64,000 nt of DNA from Hyaloscypha bicolor E (taxonomy: Eukaryota > Ascomycota > Leotiomycetes > Helotiales > Hyaloscyphaceae), in NCBI RefSeq assembly GCF_002865645.1, contig NW_020194667.1, forward strand, positions 1,573,762-1,637,761, written 5' to 3'. Below the pieces are notes generated by a model that did no database searches, was not told the origin of the DNA, and saw only the letters and a list, made by a program, of their open reading frames with translations. Made by a program: the position numbers and the translations under genes. Below are positions 59,691-64,000 of this stretch, piece by piece. The first letter of the stretch is position 1, and each line of letters begins with the position of its first letter.

Positions 59691-62399
59691 TAATATATAT
59701 AATATATATAAGATTATATATAACTAAAGGGCATATAATAAATCTCGAATATTATAAGTATTAATTAGGGAAATTAATAGCTCTTTACTATTATAACTAA
59801 TTACTATTTATATTATAAATATTAGACTTATAAATTACTAATTATATATATATATTATCGGGGCTTTCTATTTAAAGAAAGCTTTCCTAAATCTTAGAAG
59901 AGAAATAGAAATTAGTTTTATACTAAATTTAATATTATAGTTTTATAACTTATTAATTTATTCTATTATCTTATTATCTATTAATAAATACCTTATAAGC
60001 TAATCTCTTTATTCTTAAAGGAAGTAGTTTAATAAGTAATTATATCTCGAAATCTATAAAATATATAATTTTTTACTAAAGCTATTTCTATAAAGGAAAT
60101 TAACTAAATTAATCCCAATACAAGTAATAGTAAAAGCTTATTTAATACTTTTAACGGGATCTTTCAGGAGCCTCTAAGAGCTAGTAATAATAACAGAAAT
60201 AATTCCGGTAATAATTAAAATACCAAAATTAATATTTAAATTATTATTACTCAAGCTATAAAATAGAACTTATATACTAAAATCGAAATACTCTAATAAA
60301 AGCAAGAATTAATAGATATAATTAATTAATATATTTTATAGTTAGAATAATATAAGAGTATTTTTTGGGATATCTTATAATTTACTATAGCCGTAAAAAC
60401 TTTATTTATAAATCTATTTTATTTTTTTTAGTAATTTCTATTAGAGAATTCCCTGAAATAGAATTAGAATCTATTTTTCTCCCTAATATAATAAATCTTG
60501 AGAATAATCTTAATACTATTTATTAGAAGCTATTATATAATATTTTAAAAATATATTTAGATCGAGAAAAGCTTTTTAAAGTTCGAATACCTGATTTATA
60601 TTATAGAAAATCTTTTAAAAAATAGAGAATATTTATATTTTTCTAAAAAATAGTTTTTAGAATTTAATCTTAAACTTATAATAAATACTTTTCTAGAATT
60701 AACTCTATTATAAGTATTCTTAGAAACAAATCTTATAATATTTAAGAGACTATAATAAAGCCAAGCCTATTATTATATAAGATTTATTAGAAGTAATTTA
60801 AGGCCTATTTAACTAATATACTTTAAATACCTTAAATCTATTAATAAAATACTTTTAAAGAACTTCAAAATCTTTATTAAAAGAATAGTAAAATAGTTAC
60901 CGAGTTATATATTCAAATAATTAGTCTTGAAATTAATTAGAACTTATATTCTAAAAGAAACCGAATTCGGATTCTTAATATTATTTTATTTAATTATAAG
61001 ACTTATTAAATACTTGTATTTATTTTTTTAGAAAATAAAATAATACCTATTTCCGAATAGCTTAAAAAGGCTTAGAAAGTAGAATATATTATTTATTCTA
61101 AATTAAGAAAAGTAAAAACGAGAGTCTAATAAGAATAATTCTATTTCTAAGAATTCTAATTTATAAAACTATTAAAAAAGAAAAAAATAAGTTCCGAAAA
61201 TTATATAAGAAATTCTCAGATAGTATTTTGGCCTCTTTTAGGCTCTATTAAAGTACTAGTTTTACTTTAGGTATAATTTATTAAACTTATAGTTAAAAAA
61301 AACACTTTTTAGAAAATATAAAATATTTCAAATATAATAAATAGGCTTGGCAGAACCCTAATAAGGTCAAAACTATAAAAGAATTAAGGTATTTATAGAA
61401 GTAAATTAATACTATTATTATAAAAAAGTATTTTAGAAAGAACTCTTTTAAAAAATAGGGAAAAGAAAAGGCCAAATCTTAAATATTACTAATTTTAGCT
61501 ATAATAAAAAAGATATATTACTTTATATAACTATTTAAGTAAAATTAATATAGTTAGAAATAAATACCTTAGAGATATATAATAGATTCGGTAATACTAA
61601 ATCGAATTATAATTTCCTTAATAATAATTAGACTTAAAACCGGGACTTTATTACCTTAGCTAAATATAACTAAAAATTCGTAACCTTTTATAAGAATAGA
61701 TTTAAGGTCTATTAAGCCTATAATCTTAAAGTATTTATTATAGATAATTATAATAAAACGTATTTTTTTAAGCTCTAGTTCTATAAATATAAAAATATTA
61801 GCTTTTATAACCTCGTCTTTAGTATAGAATTTTATAAAATAATTCTTATATAATATATAGATTATATTAAGAAATAAGAAATATATATATTTATATAGTC
61901 TAATAATATTAAGATTCTAATATTAAAAGAGTTTAGTAAGGAGTTTAATTTATATTTTAAGCTAGTATTTCAAGTTTTATTTTTAACTAAAGGCAAATAT
62001 AACTGTTTTAGATAATAGGCTTTATATATTTATAATAGTTGCCAGATTTCTACTTTATTATATAGTTCTAATAATACTAAATAGGAGTTTTTAATATAGT
62101 AAATTAATATTTTCTAGGAAAGGGCCTTAAAAATACTTATATATTTCCGGAATAATAAATATAAAAATTTCTTAAAGGTTTTTAATTCTAATAAAGCTTT
62201 AGAACTTTCTAATCTTAATAGTATTAAATACTTTATTAATATAAATAGTATGGTCTTATATAGACCTTTATATAATTTATTAGAAACCTATCTAGAAGTA
62301 TTATATTTGTATTTATAAAATATATTTTATAAATATTAAATAAGGCCTAGTAAAAGCTTTATAGAGGCATTTATTCTTTTTATTTCTAAAAAGAATAAA

Positions 62400-63570
62400 G
62401 GGCTATATTTTAATATTAATTATTATAGACTTAATTAAGTTATAATTAAGAATTAGTATTTGTTTTCTCTTATTAATAAAATCTTTAATTAGTTCTAAAA
62501 AGCCAAGATTATTATAAAATTCGATTTTAAGAATATATATTATTAAATAAGAATTCATAAAAAATACAAATAGAAAGCGGCTTTTAAAACCCGCTATAGC
62601 TATTTTAAATACCTTATAATACTTTTTGAGCTAGCTAATATACTAGCTATATTTCAAATATATATTAATACTATATTTATAAGACTTCTGAATTATTTTA
62701 TAATTATTTATTTAGATAATATTCTTATTTATTTCCGAAATAAAAATAAATACTATAATTATATTTATTAGATATTTATTAGATTATATAAAAATAACCT
62801 GTTTTATAAATTTAGTAAATATAAGTTTAATATTAAAGAAATCGAATTCTTGGGCTTTTTATTAAAATAGAAGATATTTAAATAGATCCTAAATAGATTT
62901 ATAATATTATTAAATAGCTAAAACCAGAATTATTTTATAATATTTAAGTATTTCTTGAATTTACTAATTTCTATTACAGGTTTATTTACTATTACTTTCA
63001 GGTAATTATAGGCTTAATAGATCTTTTAAAAGAAATAGAAAAGAGCCAGAAATCCGGTTCCTTTATATAAATAAATAAAGTAGCTAAAAGCTTTAAAATA
63101 TTAAAAAAAGCTTTTATTATAATACTTGTTTTAATCTATTTTAATTCTTCTAAAAAGATTTATATTAAAACTAATATATTAAAATTCGTAATTACTAGTA
63201 CTATTTTATAATAAGCTAATTCTAGTAATAGCCCGAAAAAATACTAGTATCTAGTAATATTCTAGTTCTAGAAACTTTCCGGAATTAAATATAATTATAG
63301 TATTTATAATAGGGAACTACTTATAATTATTAAAGTTTTTAAATATTAGTATTATTATTTCAAAGAGTCTAGCTTTATAATTGAGGTTATTATAGATTAT
63401 AATAACTTCTAATACTTTATAGAAATAAAATATCTAGAAAGCTATTAAATATATTAGATAATATGTTTTATAATATATGATTTTAATATTATTTATTATA
63501 AAAGTGTCTTAAATCTAGTAAACGGACTTAGTAAAAGGCCTAATTATAAAAAAGATTCTATTAATATAAT
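62400..63570 (+). mobile_element. decayed Ty3/Gypsy retrotransposon, reverse transcriptase and RNase H
   Basis: On the plus strand, frame 3 from about 62400 to 62870 reads as a Gypsy reverse transcriptase with stops at former Gln/Trp codons. It contains AKIIIKFDFKNIYY, KAAFKTRYSYFKYL, ELANILAIFQIYIN and the active-site block YLDNILIY (62709-62732; normally YLDDILIY), then KEIEFLGFLL. In another frame RNase H follows: a YNRELLIIIKVFKY block near 63305 and NGLSKRPNY near 63521 (normally ALSRRPD). Gag/protease probably lies in the AT-rich DNA to the left and integrase beyond the window; no LTRs could be defined. Confidence 0.75.
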
Positions 63571-64000
63571 TTGGTTTCTAATTTTTTTAGAATAAGTTAA
63601 AGAAAGCTTTTATAATTATAATTCAGAAATTCTTATAAATATTTAAAGAGTTTCCTCTTTAGAATAAGTATTATTTAATACTTATTATATTTATAATAAC
63701 TAAAAATAAATATTTATTATAAAATAAATAAATAGATTATTTTATAGATTTTTTAATTATAGAATTAGTTAAAAATAAAATATAGAAAAATGCCTTAAAG
63801 GCTTTATATTATAACTAAAATAATAAAAGTATATATAATTATATTATTTAATAAAACTAAAAACTTCTCGGTTTTTCGAGTTTTTAAATTAGATAATTAT
63901 AAATATTTAATTCCCTATATATAGATATATATAGCTATTAAAAAAGCTATAATACTAGCCTTTTTATCTAAATTCCTTTTAGATATTATCTAAATAGCTT

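Larger units (their letters stand above)
58341..64000. other. AT-rich block of decayed repeats (RIP-type), right edge of window
   Basis: Nearly all A/T, with no long open frame. Base pattern as in the 35.5-41.8 kb block. The right part retains a decayed Ty3/Gypsy polymerase; the left part (58.3-60.0 kb) shows only AT-rich sequence with short tandem repeats. Confidence 0.8.

Noticed and set aside
61293..61475. Minus-strand 60-residue Phe/Leu/Tyr-rich frame
   Set aside because: Chance frame in AT-rich DNA opposite the decayed retrotransposon.

Overview
The window looks like a filamentous ascomycete chromosome segment. Genes carry short GT-AG introns of about 43-76 bp, and the families are typical of Pezizomycotina: HET domain, LysM, GH18/CBM18 chitinase, fungal Pom34, Hid-1, CBM1. 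Large AT-rich blocks hold repeats whose reading frames are broken by TAA/TAG in the manner of repeat-induced point mutation (RIP). Leotiomycetes is a plausible guess, but nothing here fixes the species. Gene models were built by hand, by splicing open frames so that phase and family motifs are kept.

Layout. 1-26.4 kb is gene-dense and mostly housekeeping: a sacsin-like ATPase-domain gene running off the left edge, an RA-PH scaffold, a GNAT acetyltransferase, deoxyribose-phosphate aldolase (DERA), a long disordered A/T/P/E-rich protein, an orphan CBM1, a GMC oxidoreductase, a membrane-anchored degenerate AMP-binding protein divergent from the nucleoporin Pom34, a Hid-1 family gene and a HET-domain gene. 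26.4-28.4 kb holds a 504-bp inverted-repeat element with a target duplication and two related end fragments. 28.4-33.2 kb is a divergent FAD-monooxygenase/MFS-transporter pair. Its shared 1.3-kb promoter region carries two GTCGG-N6-CCGAC palindromes of the Zn2Cys6 type. 34.1-35.1 kb is an unrecognised membrane-protein gene at the border of the first AT-rich block (about 35.5-41.8 kb).

42.4-49.6 kb is a secreted chitin module: a five-LysM protein divergent from a 12-exon CBM18-GH18 chitinase with a long C-terminal extension. An unrecognised gene follows tail to tail. 50.9-52.0 kb is a nest of small inverted-repeat elements, including a near-perfect 134-bp fold-back.

52.5-58.3 kb holds two host genes broken by transposons. 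A multi-pass membrane-protein gene is split by a 758-bp element with CAGTGTGGG ends and an 8-bp duplication (hAT-like). An ankyrin-type gene is split by a 272-bp TA-duplicating MITE and also carries eight in-frame TAG/TAA codons. In both cases removing the element and one target copy restores the reading frame exactly. From 58.3 kb to the end is RIP-type AT-rich DNA with a recognisable decayed Ty3/Gypsy polymerase (RT and RNase H).

The strongest functional modules are the LysM/chitinase pair, the monooxygenase/MFS pair with its palindromes, and the record of element insertions into once-intact genes.
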